Below are positions 1 to 11,700 of a DNA stretch of 64,000 bases, in pieces. Position numbers and translations under genes: made by a program. The notes below the pieces were generated by a model. The model was not told where the DNA came from, did not search any database, and was given only the letters and a program-made list of their open reading frames with translations. Numbering within the stretch: position 1 is the stretch's first letter; each line of letters opens with the position of its first letter. The stretch comes from Paenibacillus sp. FSL R10-2782 (GTDB lineage: Bacteria > Bacillota > Bacilli > Paenibacillales > Paenibacillaceae): assembly GCF_038592985.1 (NCBI RefSeq), contig NZ_CP151951.1, forward strand, positions 4,579,001 through 4,643,000, in the 5' to 3' direction.

Positions 1-271
1 ATGGGTCACTTTCCATCGCCCGATTGATCGTATTTTGTAATTGCTCTTGGAAGTCTCTCATGTCACCGGTGTATGTAAAAGTAAGTAATTCATTACGCGC
101 AAGCATAGCTTGCAAGATTGTGCCCTCCAACTGCTGTACTGACGACGCTTGTTCGGCCTTGACCGAAGCTGCGGATACACTTTCCCAAATCATAGTCTGT
201 GGCAGTGCGGTAGCCAGAGCGGCTCCAACAACCAGACATTTCACTACCTTAACCCCTATTTTCCTGTTCAT
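1..271 (-). CDS. Secreted protein of unknown function, N-terminal part (cut by left edge)
   Basis: Reading leftwards from an ATG at 269-271, an open frame runs off the window edge. It begins MNRKIGVKVVKCLVVGAALA, a positively charged stretch plus hydrophobic core ending near a possible AVSAAS/ASVKA cleavage area, so a Sec signal peptide is likely. The mature part starts Gln/Glu-rich and includes LTFTYTGDMRDFQEQL. A good AGAAAGGA ribosome site precedes the start. The function is not recognised; only 90 residues are visible. The protein is probably exported or cell-wall associated. Confidence 0.7.
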   Translation of the reverse strand, partial: MNRKIGVKVVKCLVVGAALATALPQTMIWESVSAASVKAEQASSVQQLEGTILQAMLARNELLTFTYTGDMRDFQEQLQNTINRAMESDP

Positions 272-383
272 ATAAAATGTCCTTTCTATTCTATTTAAAG
301 TTATAAACAGGTATATATTACCACGAATGACCATTTGATAAAAAACACTATTTTCCAATTTTAAAAGAAAGATACGTTTAAAA

Positions 384-430
384 TGAAAAAGCGGCTTGGG
401 GTCTATCCTGCACCCGAAGCCGCTTTTTCA
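384..430. terminator. Bidirectional rho-independent terminator
   Basis: A 14-bp stem (arms 384-397 and 417-430, core AAGCGGCTT/AAGCCGCTT) has A-runs on its left and T-runs on its right, so it can stop transcription on either strand. It lies just downstream of xylB. Confidence 0.85.
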
Positions 431-463
431 TTTCATATGAAGTTTGTGAGAGGTTTGCAGTAT

Positions 464-1987
464 TCAGCGATATTCCGCCAAACGTTCATTTAGCTCCCTC
501 GTGTGCAGGTAAACTTCTCGATACAGCTCATACAGACCTTCATATCGAGCCACACGTTCCGGGTCTGGCGAGTATCTGGCTGCTTCACGGAGAAAAGCTT
601 CCGCGCATGCTTGCAGGGATTCAAACCAGCCGCTACCGTAAGCAGCCAGCATCGCCGCACCCAAGGCAGGCCCTTGCTCGCTTTCCAGCTTGATGATATC
701 CGCGTTAAAAATGTCTGCCTGCATTTGCAGCCACGCCTCATTACGCGCACCGCCGCCGATGGATATGACCTCGTTCACCGCTTTGCCCGTTCCTCGGAGA
801 ATATCAATGGATTCCTTGAGCGAAAATGTAATTCCCTCCAGCACCGCCCTTGTAAAATGCGCGAGCTTATGCCCCGCATCCATCCCGATAAAGCTGCCTC
901 GAATGGTGGCATCCGGATGAGGGGTACGTTCACCGACAATATAAGGCGTAAACAACAGCCCTCGGCTACCCGGCTCAATCGAATTGACATCCTCCAATAG
1001 CGCATCAAAAGAATGCTCCGGCGCAAAGGTATCCTTAAACCACGTCAGGCTGTACCCGGCTGCGAGTGTAACTCCCATGATATAATAAGCATCCTGCTCA
1101 CTATGATTAAAAAAATGCGCCCGACCCTGCACATCAATATCCTTACGTTCCTCATAGGAAAGCACAACACCTGAGGTGCCGATGCTGCACAAGGTGCGAC
1201 CTTCGCTCAAAATGCCTGCGCCAATCGCACCACATGCGTTGTCTGCGCCCCCCGCATATACCTTCGTTGCAGGCGAAAGTCCGCTCTGCTCCGCGATCTC
1301 CGGCAGCAGCGTACCTGTCTGGTCAAAGGATTCCACCAGCGGCGGGAGCAGAGACGACGGCAGTTCAAAAGCAGCAGCGATCTCCTGACTCCACTGCTTT
1401 TGAGCAACATCCAGCAGCAGCGTGCCCGCAGCATCCGAATACTCCATCGCCAGCTTTCCTGTCAGACGGAGCCTTACATAATCCTTCGGCAGCATAAAAT
1501 GGGCTGCACGAGCCAGCACGCCCGGCTCATGCTCCTGCACCCACAGCAGCTTAGGCAGTGTGAAGCCCTCCAGCGCGCGATTGCGTGCGACGCTCAGCAG
1601 CACTGGTCCGAGCTTTTCTTCAATGCGACGACATTGTTCCGTTGTGCGCGTGTCATTCCACAGAATAGCCGGACGAAGCACCTGGCCGTCCTTGTCAGTC
1701 AGCACAAGCCCGTGCATCTGTCCCGAAAAGCTAATGCCGTCCACGGCATCTGCATCGCTGATTCCGGCCTTCTCAACTAGCTGCTTCAGTGCTGTTAGCG
1801 TACCACGAACCCAGTCCTCAGGATGCTGCTCGCTGTACCCTGCCTTGGGCTGATGGAGTGGATAAGACTGGGAGGTTTCATAAGCTACCTGGCCCTTGCG
1901 ATTGACCAGCACTGTTTTGACTGCGCTGGTACCCAAGTCCACGCCGATGACATAGCGCTCCTGCCCCTGTTTCTGCATTTCCTGCAT
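464..1987 (-). CDS. xylB: Xylulokinase
   Basis: Phosphorylates D-xylulose to xylulose 5-phosphate, the entry to the pentose phosphate pathway. It is a FGGY-family sugar kinase with the N-terminal ATP-binding signature VIGVDLGTSAVKTVLV near residue 15, a central GGADNACGAIGAGI stretch and a C-terminal ISIGGGARNEAWLQMQADI motif; 507 residues is the usual size. I chose the ATG at 1985-1987 because AAAGGAGG sits eight bases before it; a longer frame to 2029 would put that ribosome site inside the gene. It follows xylA by 57 bases and is probably cotranscribed with it from the xylA promoter, ending at the terminator at 384-430. Confidence 0.95.
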   Translation of the reverse strand: MQEMQKQGQERYVIGVDLGTSAVKTVLVNRKGQVAYETSQSYPLHQPKAGYSEQHPEDWVRGTLTALKQLVEKAGISDADAVDGISFSGQMHGLVLTDKDGQVLRPAILWNDTRTTEQCRRIEEKLGPVLLSVARNRALEGFTLPKLLWVQEHEPGVLARAAHFMLPKDYVRLRLTGKLAMEYSDAAGTLLLDVAQKQWSQEIAAAFELPSSLLPPLVESFDQTGTLLPEIAEQSGLSPATKVYAGGADNACGAIGAGILSEGRTLCSIGTSGVVLSYEERKDIDVQGRAHFFNHSEQDAYYIMGVTLAAGYSLTWFKDTFAPEHSFDALLEDVNSIEPGSRGLLFTPYIVGERTPHPDATIRGSFIGMDAGHKLAHFTRAVLEGITFSLKESIDILRGTGKAVNEVISIGGGARNEAWLQMQADIFNADIIKLESEQGPALGAAMLAAYGSGWFESLQACAEAFLREAARYSPDPERVARYEGLYELYREVYLHTRELNERLAEYR

Positions 1988-2044
1988 CGAAGTTCCTCCT
2001 TTCCTGTTACCCTGTAGACGCTGTCTCATGTATAGGTTCTGGCA

Positions 2045-3361
2045 TTAATCCGCCAAAATGTATTGATTTAATGTGGCTTTCAGATACTCCTGACGACCGG
2101 ATACGTTTTTACGTGGTGCTTCGTTCGCCAGTGCATATTCAGCCAAAGAAGCAAGCGTTGCTTTACCGGATACGATGTCTGCTCCAATACCTTCTTTAAA
2201 GCTGCTATAGCGCTTCTCAATAAAGTCCTCGAACACGCGATCCTCGATCAGTTTGGCGGCTACTTTCAGGCCTTTCGCATACGTATCCATACCTGCGATG
2301 TGCGCAAGGAACAAGTCTTCTGGCTCAAACGATGCTCTACGCACCTTGGCATCAAAATTGATACCGCCACGGCCCAAGCCCTCATTTTGCAGCACTTCAT
2401 ACATGGTCAGGGTTGCATCATACAGATCAACCGGGAATTCGTCCGTATCCCAGCCCAGCAGCAAATCTCCCTGATTGGCATCCAATGATCCCAACATACC
2501 GTTAATCCGTGCTACACGCACTTCATGATCAAAGGTATGACCCGCCAAAGTCGCATGGTTAGCCTCCAGATTGAGCTTGAAATGCGAATCCAGATCATAT
2601 TTTTGCAGGAAAGCAATCGTCGTTGCCGCATCAAAATCATACTGGTGCTTGGTTGGCTCCTTCGGCTTCGGCTCGATCAGGAACTGGGCATCAAAGCCAA
2701 TTTCCCGCGCATAGTCTACGGCCAGATGGAACATCCGTCCCAAATTGTCCTGCTCCAGCTTCAAATCTGTATTCAGCAGCGTTTCGTAGCCTTCACGACC
2801 TCCCCAGAACACATAGTTGTCCGCGCCCAGACGTTTGCCCACTTCCAGGCCTTTCTTTATCTGGGCCGCTGCGTGTGCGTATACATCTGCATTGCAAGTC
2901 GTCGCAGCCCCATGCAAGTAACGTGGATGGCTGAACATATTCGCCGTGTTCCACAGCAGCTTTTTACCCGTTGCCTTCATATGCTCCTCAATCAAATCCA
3001 CGATGGTATCCAGATTGCTATAAAATTCCTTCAGCGACGCGCCTTCTGGTGCAATATCCACATCATGGAAAGCAAAATATGGCAGGTTCAGCTTATCCAG
3101 CAGCTCAAAAGCAGCTTCCACACGGGCCTTCGCCAAATCCAGCCCGGTGAATTTGGACCATGGGCGTTCCGCTGTCTCTACCCCAAATGGATCGGAGCCG
3201 CCTGCAACGAGTGTATGCCAATAAGCCATGCTAAAACGCAAATGCTCCTCCATCGTTTTTCCCGCTACAATTTCCTGAGGATTATAAAATTTGAACGCAA
3301 AAGGATTGTCGGATTGCTTGCCCTCAAAATTAATTTTAGATACCTGCTCGAAATAAACCAT
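2045..3361 (-). CDS. xylA: Xylose isomerase
   Basis: Interconverts D-xylose and D-xylulose in the cytoplasm. At 438 residues it is a long (class II) isomerase. Visible motifs are [12 protein letters not shown] (catalytic His99 and Asp102), the metal-binding [16 protein letters not shown], and [18 protein letters not shown]. The start is fixed by AAAGGAGGAAC seven bases before the ATG. It is first gene of a xylA-xylB unit, divergent from the repressor gene xylR, with promoter, cre and operator-like repeats in the 135-base gap. Confidence 0.97.
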   Translation of the reverse strand: MVYFEQVSKINFEGKQSDNPFAFKFYNPQEIVAGKTMEEHLRFSMAYWHTLVAGGSDPFGVETAERPWSKFTGLDLAKARVEAAFELLDKLNLPYFAFHDVDIAPEGASLKEFYSNLDTIVDLIEEHMKATGKKLLWNTANMFSHPRYLHGAATTCNADVYAHAAAQIKKGLEVGKRLGADNYVFWGGREGYETLLNTDLKLEQDNLGRMFHLAVDYAREIGFDAQFLIEPKPKEPTKHQYDFDAATTIAFLQKYDLDSHFKLNLEANHATLAGHTFDHEVRVARINGMLGSLDANQGDLLLGWDTDEFPVDLYDATLTMYEVLQNEGLGRGGINFDAKVRRASFEPEDLFLAHIAGMDTYAKGLKVAAKLIEDRVFEDFIEKRYSSFKEGIGADIVSGKATLASLAEYALANEAPRKNVSGRQEYLKATLNQYILAD

Positions 3362-3379
3362 TATAAGTTCCTCCTTTAT

Positions 3380-3393
3380 AGTAAACGTTTACA
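3380..3393 (-). promoter_or_regulatory. cre site (CcpA operator) in the xylA leader
   Basis: AGTAAACGTTTACA contains the perfect palindrome GTAAACGTTTAC and fits the Bacillus cre consensus. It lies just downstream of the xylA -10 box, where bound CcpA would block initiation or early elongation when glucose is present. Confidence 0.8.
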
Positions 3394-3399
3394 AAAATG

Positions 3400-3428
3400 A
3401 TTCTAGCACAGCCAAAAGACTTTGTCTA
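3400..3428 (-). promoter_or_regulatory. xylA promoter
   Basis: Minus-strand -35 TAGACA (3423-3428) and -10 TAGAAT (3400-3405) are separated by 17 bases, a good sigma-A arrangement, about 40 bases ahead of the xylA start. Confidence 0.7.
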
Positions 3429-3456
3429 TTGCTTAAACTAAGTTTGTTTTTATGAT
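3429..3456 (+). promoter_or_regulatory. xylR promoter with XylR-type operator repeat
   Basis: Plus-strand -35 TTGCTT (3429-3434) and -10 TATGAT (3451-3456), spacer 16. Between them lies AAACTAAGTTTG, an AAACT-N-AGTTT inverted repeat resembling the TTAGTTTGTTT half-sites of Bacillus XylR operators. It is also just upstream of the xylA -35 box, so one repressor complex could affect both directions. Operator role is inferred. Confidence 0.55.
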
Positions 3457-3495
3457 ATACTATTGGGAATTACACCAACAGGAAGTGAAAAGATC

Positions 3496-4668
3496 ATGAA
3501 TGTCACTGGCGATCAGGCGCTTGTCAAAAAGCTGAATAAATCCATTGTGCTGGAGCGTATTCGCCTCCATGCCCCCCTGTCCCGGGCGCAATTATCCAGT
3601 CAAACCGGGTTAAATAAGGCTACCGTCTCCAACCTGGTGGCGGAGCTGATCACCGACGGGCTTGTATATGAAACAGGATTAGGTGAATCGAGCGGCGGGC
3701 GCAAGCCTTTAATGCTGCTGTTTAACAGCCGTGCGGGCTTTGTTCTCGGCATCGAGGTCAGCGTGCAGTATATCAAGGGCGCTCTGACCGATTTGGCAGG
3801 AACCATTGAAACTGAGCTTACCTTCCCCCTTGCGCAGCATGATCCTGCTTTTGTTATGGAGCAGATTCAAAAACTGGTTCAGGAACTGATGCAGACAGCC
3901 CCTCAATCCCCTCACGGTATCGTCGGTATTGGGCTAGGGGTGCCGGGTATGGTGGATGAATCGGGAACTGTTTTGTTCGCACCCAATCTGGGCTGGGAAG
4001 AGGTTCCGCTGCGGCAACAGCTTGAGGCAGAGCTTGGACTTCCCGTAGTGGTGGATAACGAAGCCAATGTCGGTGCGCAAGGCGAGCTGTACTATGGTAT
4101 GGATAGCGATCACCGGCAGCTGGTGCGGGATCTGGTCTACATTAGTGCAGGGTCCGGGATCGGAGCAGGGATTATCATTGACGGCAAGCCGTATCAAGGA
4201 GCCTGGGGGTACGCCGGAGAGACAGGTCATATGTCCATTGACTGGAACGGGCGGCTCTGCTCCTGCGGTAGCCGGGGCTGCTGGGAGCTGTATGCCTCGG
4301 AGAAGGCGTATGCGGCATCCACTTTCAAGCTGCCCGCACACAGTACAGCCGAATTACTGTCGTTTGCCCTGCAAGGTGATACGAATACGTTAAGCGTCTA
4401 TCGTGATATCGGGCGATATTTGGGCGTGGGCATTACCAACATTGTGAACAGCCTCAACCCTGGAATGCTTATCATCGGCGGTCCACTGGCGGAAGCCAGA
4501 CCATGGCTGGAACAGAGTATGCGTGAGGTGATTGATGAACGTGCCTTGCCCTATCACCGACGGGAGCTGCAAATCCGTTTTTCCACGCTTGGCAGCCGTT
4601 CGACCATGCTAGGCGCTGCCTATGCAGCGACAGCCCCTTTTCTCGGGCGTGTACGGGTATCTTTGTAA
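3496..4668 (+). CDS. xylR: Xylose-responsive repressor XylR (ROK family)
   Basis: Represses the xylose genes until xylose binds. It has an N-terminal winged helix-turn-helix (about residues 8-65, with LSRAQLSSQTGLNKATVSNL as the DNA-reading part) followed by a ROK sugar-binding/kinase-like domain. This carries GIGLGVPGMVDESGTV and the structural zinc motif CSCGSRGCWE. I start at the ATG at 3496, preceded by AGGAAGTGA; a TTG at 3463 is open in frame but would lie at the likely transcription start. 390 residues matches the family. It is divergent from xylA, the standard Bacillus arrangement. Confidence 0.93.
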   Translation: MNVTGDQALVKKLNKSIVLERIRLHAPLSRAQLSSQTGLNKATVSNLVAELITDGLVYETGLGESSGGRKPLMLLFNSRAGFVLGIEVSVQYIKGALTDLAGTIETELTFPLAQHDPAFVMEQIQKLVQELMQTAPQSPHGIVGIGLGVPGMVDESGTVLFAPNLGWEEVPLRQQLEAELGLPVVVDNEANVGAQGELYYGMDSDHRQLVRDLVYISAGSGIGAGIIIDGKPYQGAWGYAGETGHMSIDWNGRLCSCGSRGCWELYASEKAYAASTFKLPAHSTAELLSFALQGDTNTLSVYRDIGRYLGVGITNIVNSLNPGMLIIGGPLAEARPWLEQSMREVIDERALPYHRRELQIRFSTLGSRSTMLGAAYAATAPFLGRVRVSL

Positions 4669-4673
4669 AAAAA

Positions 4674-4705
4674 GGCGTACAGGAACATTAAAGTTCCTAT
4701 ACGCC
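4674..4705. terminator. Bidirectional terminator between xylR and the phospho-beta-glucosidase gene
   Basis: A 13-bp stem (4674-4686 with 4693-4705, one mismatch) is followed by a T-run on the plus strand and preceded by an A-run, so it can serve both convergent genes. Confidence 0.85.
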
Positions 4706-4715
4706 CATTTTTTTC

Positions 4716-7026
<2,311 letters not shown>

Positions 7027-7076
7027 ATCCAACGACCTCTCACTTTCCAGGCTTGATTCCCCCAACAAACACACTG

Positions 7077-8960
7077 TTAAAGTACAGTAATCAGAGGCTT
7101 CTCTGGCCCTGTCTTTCCTGAATTTTCATGACTCATGATCTCCAGATAGTCCGGCGTATTGGTCACAATAATTGGAGTTATCGTATCAAATCCCGCCTTT
7201 TGTATGGCTTCAAGCTCGAATTCAATCAGAAGCTGTCCATGCTTAATGACGTCACCTTCTTGCACATGCACCGTAAAATGCTGGCCCTTCAGCTTAACGG
7301 TATCCAAACCAATATGAATGAGCAGTTCTACGCCTTCAACAGATTTTAAGCCTATGGAATGCTTGGTGCGGAACACAGTTTCCACGGTGCCGTCAAAAGG
7401 TGCGACCACTTTTCCGCTACTTGGTTGAATAGCAATCCCTTTGCCCATGGCTTCCTGAGAGAACGCTTCATCCTTTACCTGCTGCAAGGGAACAACGCTG
7501 CCCTCCATAGGTGCAAAAATAACGATTTTGGACTTGATGCTCTTACCTTGTGCTTGAGCAGGCTCGGGACGAGATTCTGTTTTGACCGGTTCGGTAACCG
7601 TATCCTTAAATCCGATCACGTATACTGCTATAAACGTCACAACGATCGAAATGGCCATCGTAATGAGCGCATACACCAGATTGGAGTGATCTTCACTGAT
7701 AAACATTGGCAGTGATGCAAAACCAGGACCCACGGCGGCATAAGCTTTTAGATTCACAAGTCCGGCAAACAATCCGGCAACACCAGCTCCAATCATGCAA
7801 GCGAACAGTGTTTTTTTCAGGCGTAAATGCACGCCGTACAAGGCAGGCTCTGTAATTCCGAATACCCCTGAAATACCTGCGGACAAAGCGATTTGTTTGA
7901 ACTTGGGATCTTTTGTTTTCAGCGAGACGGCAAACGCACCAGCGCCTTGTGCCATATTGGAAGCCAACATGGCAATCAGTACCAATGTTTCATATCCTGG
8001 TGAAGCCAGCGCAGCAAATATGATAGGATAAAATACTTTGTGCATGCCGAACATGACGATTAGCGGCATCACGATAGACATCAACACTACCGTAAGCCAG
8101 CCAATTCTTTCCTGAATCCAGAATACACCGTTTGACATCCCCAAGCCCAGATACGTCCCCAGCGGCCCTAAAGCAATGAGAGCGACAGGCGCGACAATCA
8201 GAATAACGATTAATGGTTTTAAAAATATTTTCACAGGTCCAGGAGAGATTTTATCAGCAAATTTCTCAATATAGGACATGAACCATATGGTCAAAATAAT
8301 GGGAATAACAGAGGTGGCATACTGTACCGACGCTACGGGAAGGCCCGCAAATGTGACTGCCTTCTCACCACCTAACAAACTGATTAAGTTTGGATGAAGC
8401 AGCACGCCCCCAAGCAGTACGGATACGAAGGGATTGGTCTTGAATTTCTGTGCGCTGGAGAAAGCCAGCAGCATAGGCAGAAAATAAAATGCCGCATCCG
8501 CGATTACACTTAAAACCATGTACGTTTGGCTTTCCTTGCTCATGATTCCGGTTACTGTACACAGCAAGAGCAATGCTTTTAGCATCCCTGAAGCGGCAAT
8601 GGCCGGGATAATAGGCTGGAAAATACCTGCGATCATGCTAGCAAAGGTATTAAACAATCCCTTAAGGCTTCGGTCTGCCTTCACTTTTTCGGCTTCATCC
8701 GAGGACGATTTATCCGGGTCCAGCAATTTGACCAGCTCATTGTAGACATAGCCTACATCATTCCCTATGATGACCTGATATTGTCCACCGCTATTCACGG
8801 CCCCCATAACCCCGTCCAAGGCTTTAATTTCATCTGTTTGTGCCAATTCCGGTTTACGGAGCGTCATTCTCAATCGAGTAGAGCAATGAATGACACTGTT
8901 AATATTATCGTTCCCACCCACTTTATTAAAAATGGCTTGTGCGATATCTTTGTAATTCAT
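7077..8960 (-). CDS. bglP: Beta-glucoside PTS transporter, EIIBCA fused
   Basis: Membrane permease that imports and phosphorylates aryl-beta-glucosides. Domain order: EIIB (about 1-90, phospho-cysteine Cys26 in VIHCSTRLR), EIIC (about 105-460, many hydrophobic segments and the ITEPALYGVHLRLKK substrate loop), and EIIA of the glucose class (about 480-627, phospho-histidine His549 in LLIHIGLDTVKL). It is the first gene of bglP-licT-bgl. Expression should depend on the leader RAT/terminator and on a cre site. Confidence 0.95.
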   Translation of the reverse strand: MNYKDIAQAIFNKVGGNDNINSVIHCSTRLRMTLRKPELAQTDEIKALDGVMGAVNSGGQYQVIIGNDVGYVYNELVKLLDPDKSSSDEAEKVKADRSLKGLFNTFASMIAGIFQPIIPAIAASGMLKALLLLCTVTGIMSKESQTYMVLSVIADAAFYFLPMLLAFSSAQKFKTNPFVSVLLGGVLLHPNLISLLGGEKAVTFAGLPVASVQYATSVIPIILTIWFMSYIEKFADKISPGPVKIFLKPLIVILIVAPVALIALGPLGTYLGLGMSNGVFWIQERIGWLTVVLMSIVMPLIVMFGMHKVFYPIIFAALASPGYETLVLIAMLASNMAQGAGAFAVSLKTKDPKFKQIALSAGISGVFGITEPALYGVHLRLKKTLFACMIGAGVAGLFAGLVNLKAYAAVGPGFASLPMFISEDHSNLVYALITMAISIVVTFIAVYVIGFKDTVTEPVKTESRPEPAQAQGKSIKSKIVIFAPMEGSVVPLQQVKDEAFSQEAMGKGIAIQPSSGKVVAPFDGTVETVFRTKHSIGLKSVEGVELLIHIGLDTVKLKGQHFTVHVQEGDVIKHGQLLIEFELEAIQKAGFDTITPIIVTNTPDYLEIMSHENSGKTGPEKPLITVL

Positions 8961-8991
8961 GAGTTACACCTTCCTTCTTAAAATAGAGAAC

Positions 8992-9043
8992 AAAAAAAGA
9001 CCTAAAAAGGGTAGGGAAAAATATCCTACCCAATCTAGGTCTT
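8992..9043 (-). terminator. Leader terminator of the bglP operon
   Basis: On the minus strand AAGACCTAGA and GGGTAGG pair with CCTACCC and TAGGTCTT, followed by TTTTTTTG. Its 5' arm is also the 3' end of the RAT sequence, so antiterminator and terminator are mutually exclusive. Confidence 0.9.
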
Positions 9044-9065
9044 GCCTGCCGAACAGTAACACGCC
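9034..9065 (-). promoter_or_regulatory. Ribonucleic antiterminator (RAT) for LicT/BglG
   Basis: The minus strand reads GGCGTGTTACTGTTCGG then CAGGCAAGACCTAGA, matching the RAT pattern GG-x-TTGTTACTG...GCAGGCAAAACCT. It overlaps the upstream arm of the leader terminator by ten bases. The LicT encoded two genes downstream is the evident partner. Confidence 0.88.
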
Positions 9066-9152
9066 TGTATTGGATAATCTGCTATTTAATTAAGAGGTAC
9101 TGATTGATTGTTACTTCTACAATGATGAACTGTTACATAAAGCAACCCGGGT

Positions 9153-9200
9153 TTTAAGCGCTTACAATTCAAATATAACACCAACCAGCAATAGATGCAA
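9153..9200 (-). promoter_or_regulatory. bglP promoter with cre site
   Basis: Minus strand: -35 TTGCAT (9195-9200), 17-base spacer, -10 TATATT (9172-9177). A cre-like TGTAAGCGCTTAAA (9153-9166) follows the -10 immediately and would cover the transcription start. This gives glucose repression on top of LicT induction. Confidence 0.75.
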
Positions 9201-9292
9201 CGTTTTTCGACAAAATTCTCCTAATGGTAGGGCCACAGGGCAAAGGGTGACGACTGCTCTGTAACTTAACAATTGTTGTCGTTCAAAATTAG

Positions 9293-9339
9293 CAATAAGG
9301 CCCCCATCGCAGTCTGTACCTGCGACGAGGGCCTTATTG
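9293..9339 (-). terminator. Terminator after the glutaredoxin-like gene
   Basis: A long stem with arms CAATAAGGCCC and GGGCCTTATTG plus the inner pairing ATCGCAG/CTGCGA lies 38 bases downstream of the minus-strand gene. Confidence 0.7.
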
Positions 9340-9377
9340 AAATCATATGACGATTTGTGAATCCGCTGTGAAGCTGA

Positions 9378-9608
9378 TTAAGCGTTCAATACTTTTTCAA
9401 ACTTGGTTTTGTTCATGCCGGAAATACGTTCTTCTCCGATCAGGGTCAATGGAACGGCACGAATGCCCATGTCCCAAACTTCTTGAGCGAAAGCATCATT
9501 GGTTTCGATGTTGCGCTCTTCGTACTCTACGCCCTTCTCAGTCAAATAGCTTTTCACTTGACGGCAATGCGGGCAGTGTGTAGATGTGTATACAATTGCT
9601 TTTTCCAT
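9378..9608 (-). CDS. Glutaredoxin-like thiol-disulfide protein
   Basis: Small thioredoxin-fold protein (76 residues) with a CPHC active site at about residues 11-14, a cis-proline loop in RAVPLTLIG and the glutaredoxin/NrdH-like GMNKTKFEKVL end. It probably reduces disulfides using the thioredoxin reductase encoded just upstream (60-base gap). I start at the ATG at 9606-9608 after GAGGTGAT; a GTG nine bases earlier would overlap that ribosome site. NrdH-like protein is the main alternative; no nrd genes are nearby. Confidence 0.88.
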   Translation of the reverse strand: MEKAIVYTSTHCPHCRQVKSYLTEKGVEYEERNIETNDAFAQEVWDMGIRAVPLTLIGEERISGMNKTKFEKVLNA

Positions 9609-9668
9609 GAATATCACCTCATCAATTATTTTTGTAGAAATTATATTTATTCATACTTAAACGAAATA

Positions 9669-10610
9669 TTACAGTGCCAGTGCGCTGTGCTCCAGACTTT
9701 CGATGTATTTCTCGCTGTCCATAGCAGCCATGCAGCCGCTGCCTGCTGCTGTAATCGCTTGTCTATAGCGTGTGTCCTGGACGTCGCCACAAGCGAATAC
9801 GCCAGGTACGTTTGTTTCGGAAGTACCGGGATTTACGACGATATAACCGTTCGCATCGGTTGTGATTTGGCCCTTGAGGAAGCCAGTATTTGGATGATGA
9901 CCGATCGCCACGAATACGCCGCTAACTGTAATGATTTCCTCTTTTCCTGTTTCATTATTCAATACTTTCAAGCCAGTTACCCCGTTCTCGTCAGCAATCA
10001 CTTCTACAGGAGTACGATTCAGTGCCCATTCGATTTTAGTGTTTGCACGAGCACGATCCTGCATAATTTTGGAGGCGCGCATTTCTTCACGACGATGCAC
10101 CAGCGTTACTTTGGAGGCAAAACGTGTCAGGAAGTTTGCTTCCTCCAACGCCGAGTCTCCACCACCAATAACAACAATTTCTTTACCACGGAAAAAGAAT
10201 CCGTCACATGTTGCGCAAGTGCTCACGCCACGTCCAATGTTATCCTGCTCACCCGGAATACCCAGGTATTTAGCAGTCGCACCTGTGGAAATGATCAACG
10301 TATCTGTAACCAATTCGCCCAAGCCCTCCACATCCAATGTGAACGGACGAGCGGCTGTGTCGACCTTGTTCACCCAGCCTGTGCGGAATTCAGCACCGAA
10401 ACGCTCTGCTTGCTTACGCATATTATCCATCAGATCGGGTCCCATGATTCCTTCGGGAAAGCCAGGGAAGTTTTCAACATCTGTTGTTGTAGTCAATTGT
10501 CCGCCCGGTTGTGGTCCTTCAATCACCAGTGGACTCATATTTGCGCGTGCCAGATAAATAGCAGCTGTTAAACCGGCAGGGCCGGTACCTATAATAATGG
10601 ACTTGTACAT
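9669..10610 (-). CDS. trxB: Thioredoxin reductase
   Basis: NADPH-dependent flavoprotein that keeps thioredoxin reduced. FAD site [16 protein letters not shown] at the N-terminus, redox CATC in [11 protein letters not shown] near residue 135, NADPH site [10 protein letters not shown], and the C-terminal FAD motif [10 protein letters not shown]. 313 residues is standard. AGGAGGAAC precedes the ATG. Thioredoxin itself is not in the window; the small CPHC protein downstream is a plausible partner. Confidence 0.95.
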   Translation of the reverse strand: MYKSIIIGTGPAGLTAAIYLARANMSPLVIEGPQPGGQLTTTTDVENFPGFPEGIMGPDLMDNMRKQAERFGAEFRTGWVNKVDTAARPFTLDVEGLGELVTDTLIISTGATAKYLGIPGEQDNIGRGVSTCATCDGFFFRGKEIVVIGGGDSALEEANFLTRFASKVTLVHRREEMRASKIMQDRARANTKIEWALNRTPVEVIADENGVTGLKVLNNETGKEEIITVSGVFVAIGHHPNTGFLKGQITTDANGYIVVNPGTSETNVPGVFACGDVQDTRYRQAITAAGSGCMAAMDSEKYIESLEHSALAL

Positions 10611-10891
10611 ATCTTTGTTCCTCCTAAAATATGATAAGAATGATATAGCGAGTTTTCGGTACCGGGAGATGGGCTAATGCATATACTCTAAAAGTAGTTC
10701 TGCCAGACGCTCATTCAAAAATGTGGACACCCGGATCTTGCAAAAACGGTTCACATATTTAATATCTTTTTATGACTTAGACTGATTCTAAATCCTAATT
10801 CCATTATGCGGAAAGAGCTGCAAACAGTCAAATGAAGTTTTCATGAAGCGAACCTTAAAAATTAATCAGGTATGGAGGGATTATCCCGATT

Positions 10892-11623
10892 ATGAGTGAC
10901 ATGTTTGTAGGCAGCCTTATTTCTGCCCTGTCCACCGGGCTCGGTGCCGTGCCCATACTGTTTATGCGTAAAATTACGCATCGTCTTCGTGATGTACTGT
11001 TGGCTTATGCTGCGGGGATCATGACTTCTGCATCTGTGTACAACCTCATTCCCGAGGCCATCCATCATTCCAACTGGTTCGTGTTGTCTGCGGGAATTTT
11101 ACTCGGCTGTCTTGTGCTGCTGGTGATGGAAATGTATATTCCACATGCCGATCTGGAGAACCCGGATTCCAAAACCTTTCATCTGGAATCCAAATCTTTT
11201 CTCATTATCGCGGCTATTACACTACATAATTTGCCTGAGGGACTTTCCGTTGGAGTCAGCTATGCGAGCGAAACTCAAAATCTTGGTAATCTCATTGCCT
11301 TTTCCATCGGTCTGCAAAATGCCCCGGAAGGCTTTATCGTCGCTCTATTCCTCGTGAATCAAAACATTGGTCGCTTCAAGGCATTGGGCATTGCCACCCT
11401 CACCGGGGCCGTTGAAATTATTACAAGTCTGATTGGATTTTATTTGAGTAGTTGGGTTCATGGACTGGTTCCTTACGGTCTTGCCTTTGCCGCAGGAGCG
11501 ATGATGTTTATCGTCTACAAGGAGCTGATTCCCGAAAGCCACGGGGACGGTAACCAACGTATCGCAACCTTCTCTTTTATTCTTGGTCTGATTACGATGA
11601 TTGGTCTAACCGAATGGCTATAG
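10892..11623 (+). CDS. ZIP-family metal transporter
   Basis: Polytopic membrane protein (243 residues, about eight membrane segments) likely moving Zn(II), Fe(II) or Mn(II) into the cytoplasm. The two ZIP metal-site helices are visible as HNLPEGLSVGVS and QNAPEGFIVALF. The variable loop between TM3 and TM4 is short (HADLENPDSKTFH) with few histidines. GGAGGG lies 12 bases before the ATG. It stands alone on the plus strand. The 281 bases before it hold no gene or clear operator. Bacterial GufA/ZupT relatives have similar motifs; the metal cannot be told from sequence. Confidence 0.88.
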   Translation: MSDMFVGSLISALSTGLGAVPILFMRKITHRLRDVLLAYAAGIMTSASVYNLIPEAIHHSNWFVLSAGILLGCLVLLVMEMYIPHADLENPDSKTFHLESKSFLIIAAITLHNLPEGLSVGVSYASETQNLGNLIAFSIGLQNAPEGFIVALFLVNQNIGRFKALGIATLTGAVEIITSLIGFYLSSWVHGLVPYGLAFAAGAMMFIVYKELIPESHGDGNQRIATFSFILGLITMIGLTEWL

Positions 11624-11636
11624 CCGTGTATCACTA

Positions 11637-11682
11637 AAAGGCTGCCCTCTGCCTGTAGTCCAGACAGAAGAGCTGCCTTTAG
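11637..11682. terminator. Imperfect hairpin between convergent genes
   Basis: AAAGGC at 11637 pairs with GCCTTT near 11682, with imperfect CTCTG/CAGAAGAG pairing inside. It is a likely terminator for the ZIP gene; the loop region is mismatched. Confidence 0.5.
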
Positions 11683-11700
11683 GCATGTCTCGTTCGCGCT

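Noticed and set aside
2525..3400. Long plus-strand open frame opposite xylA (291 codons)
   Set aside because: It is fully antisense to a certain gene, without ribosome site or recognisable motif.
9483..10571. Plus-strand open frame opposite trxB (362 codons)
   Set aside because: Antisense to trxB; the Cys/His/Ser-rich composition is that of a shadow frame.
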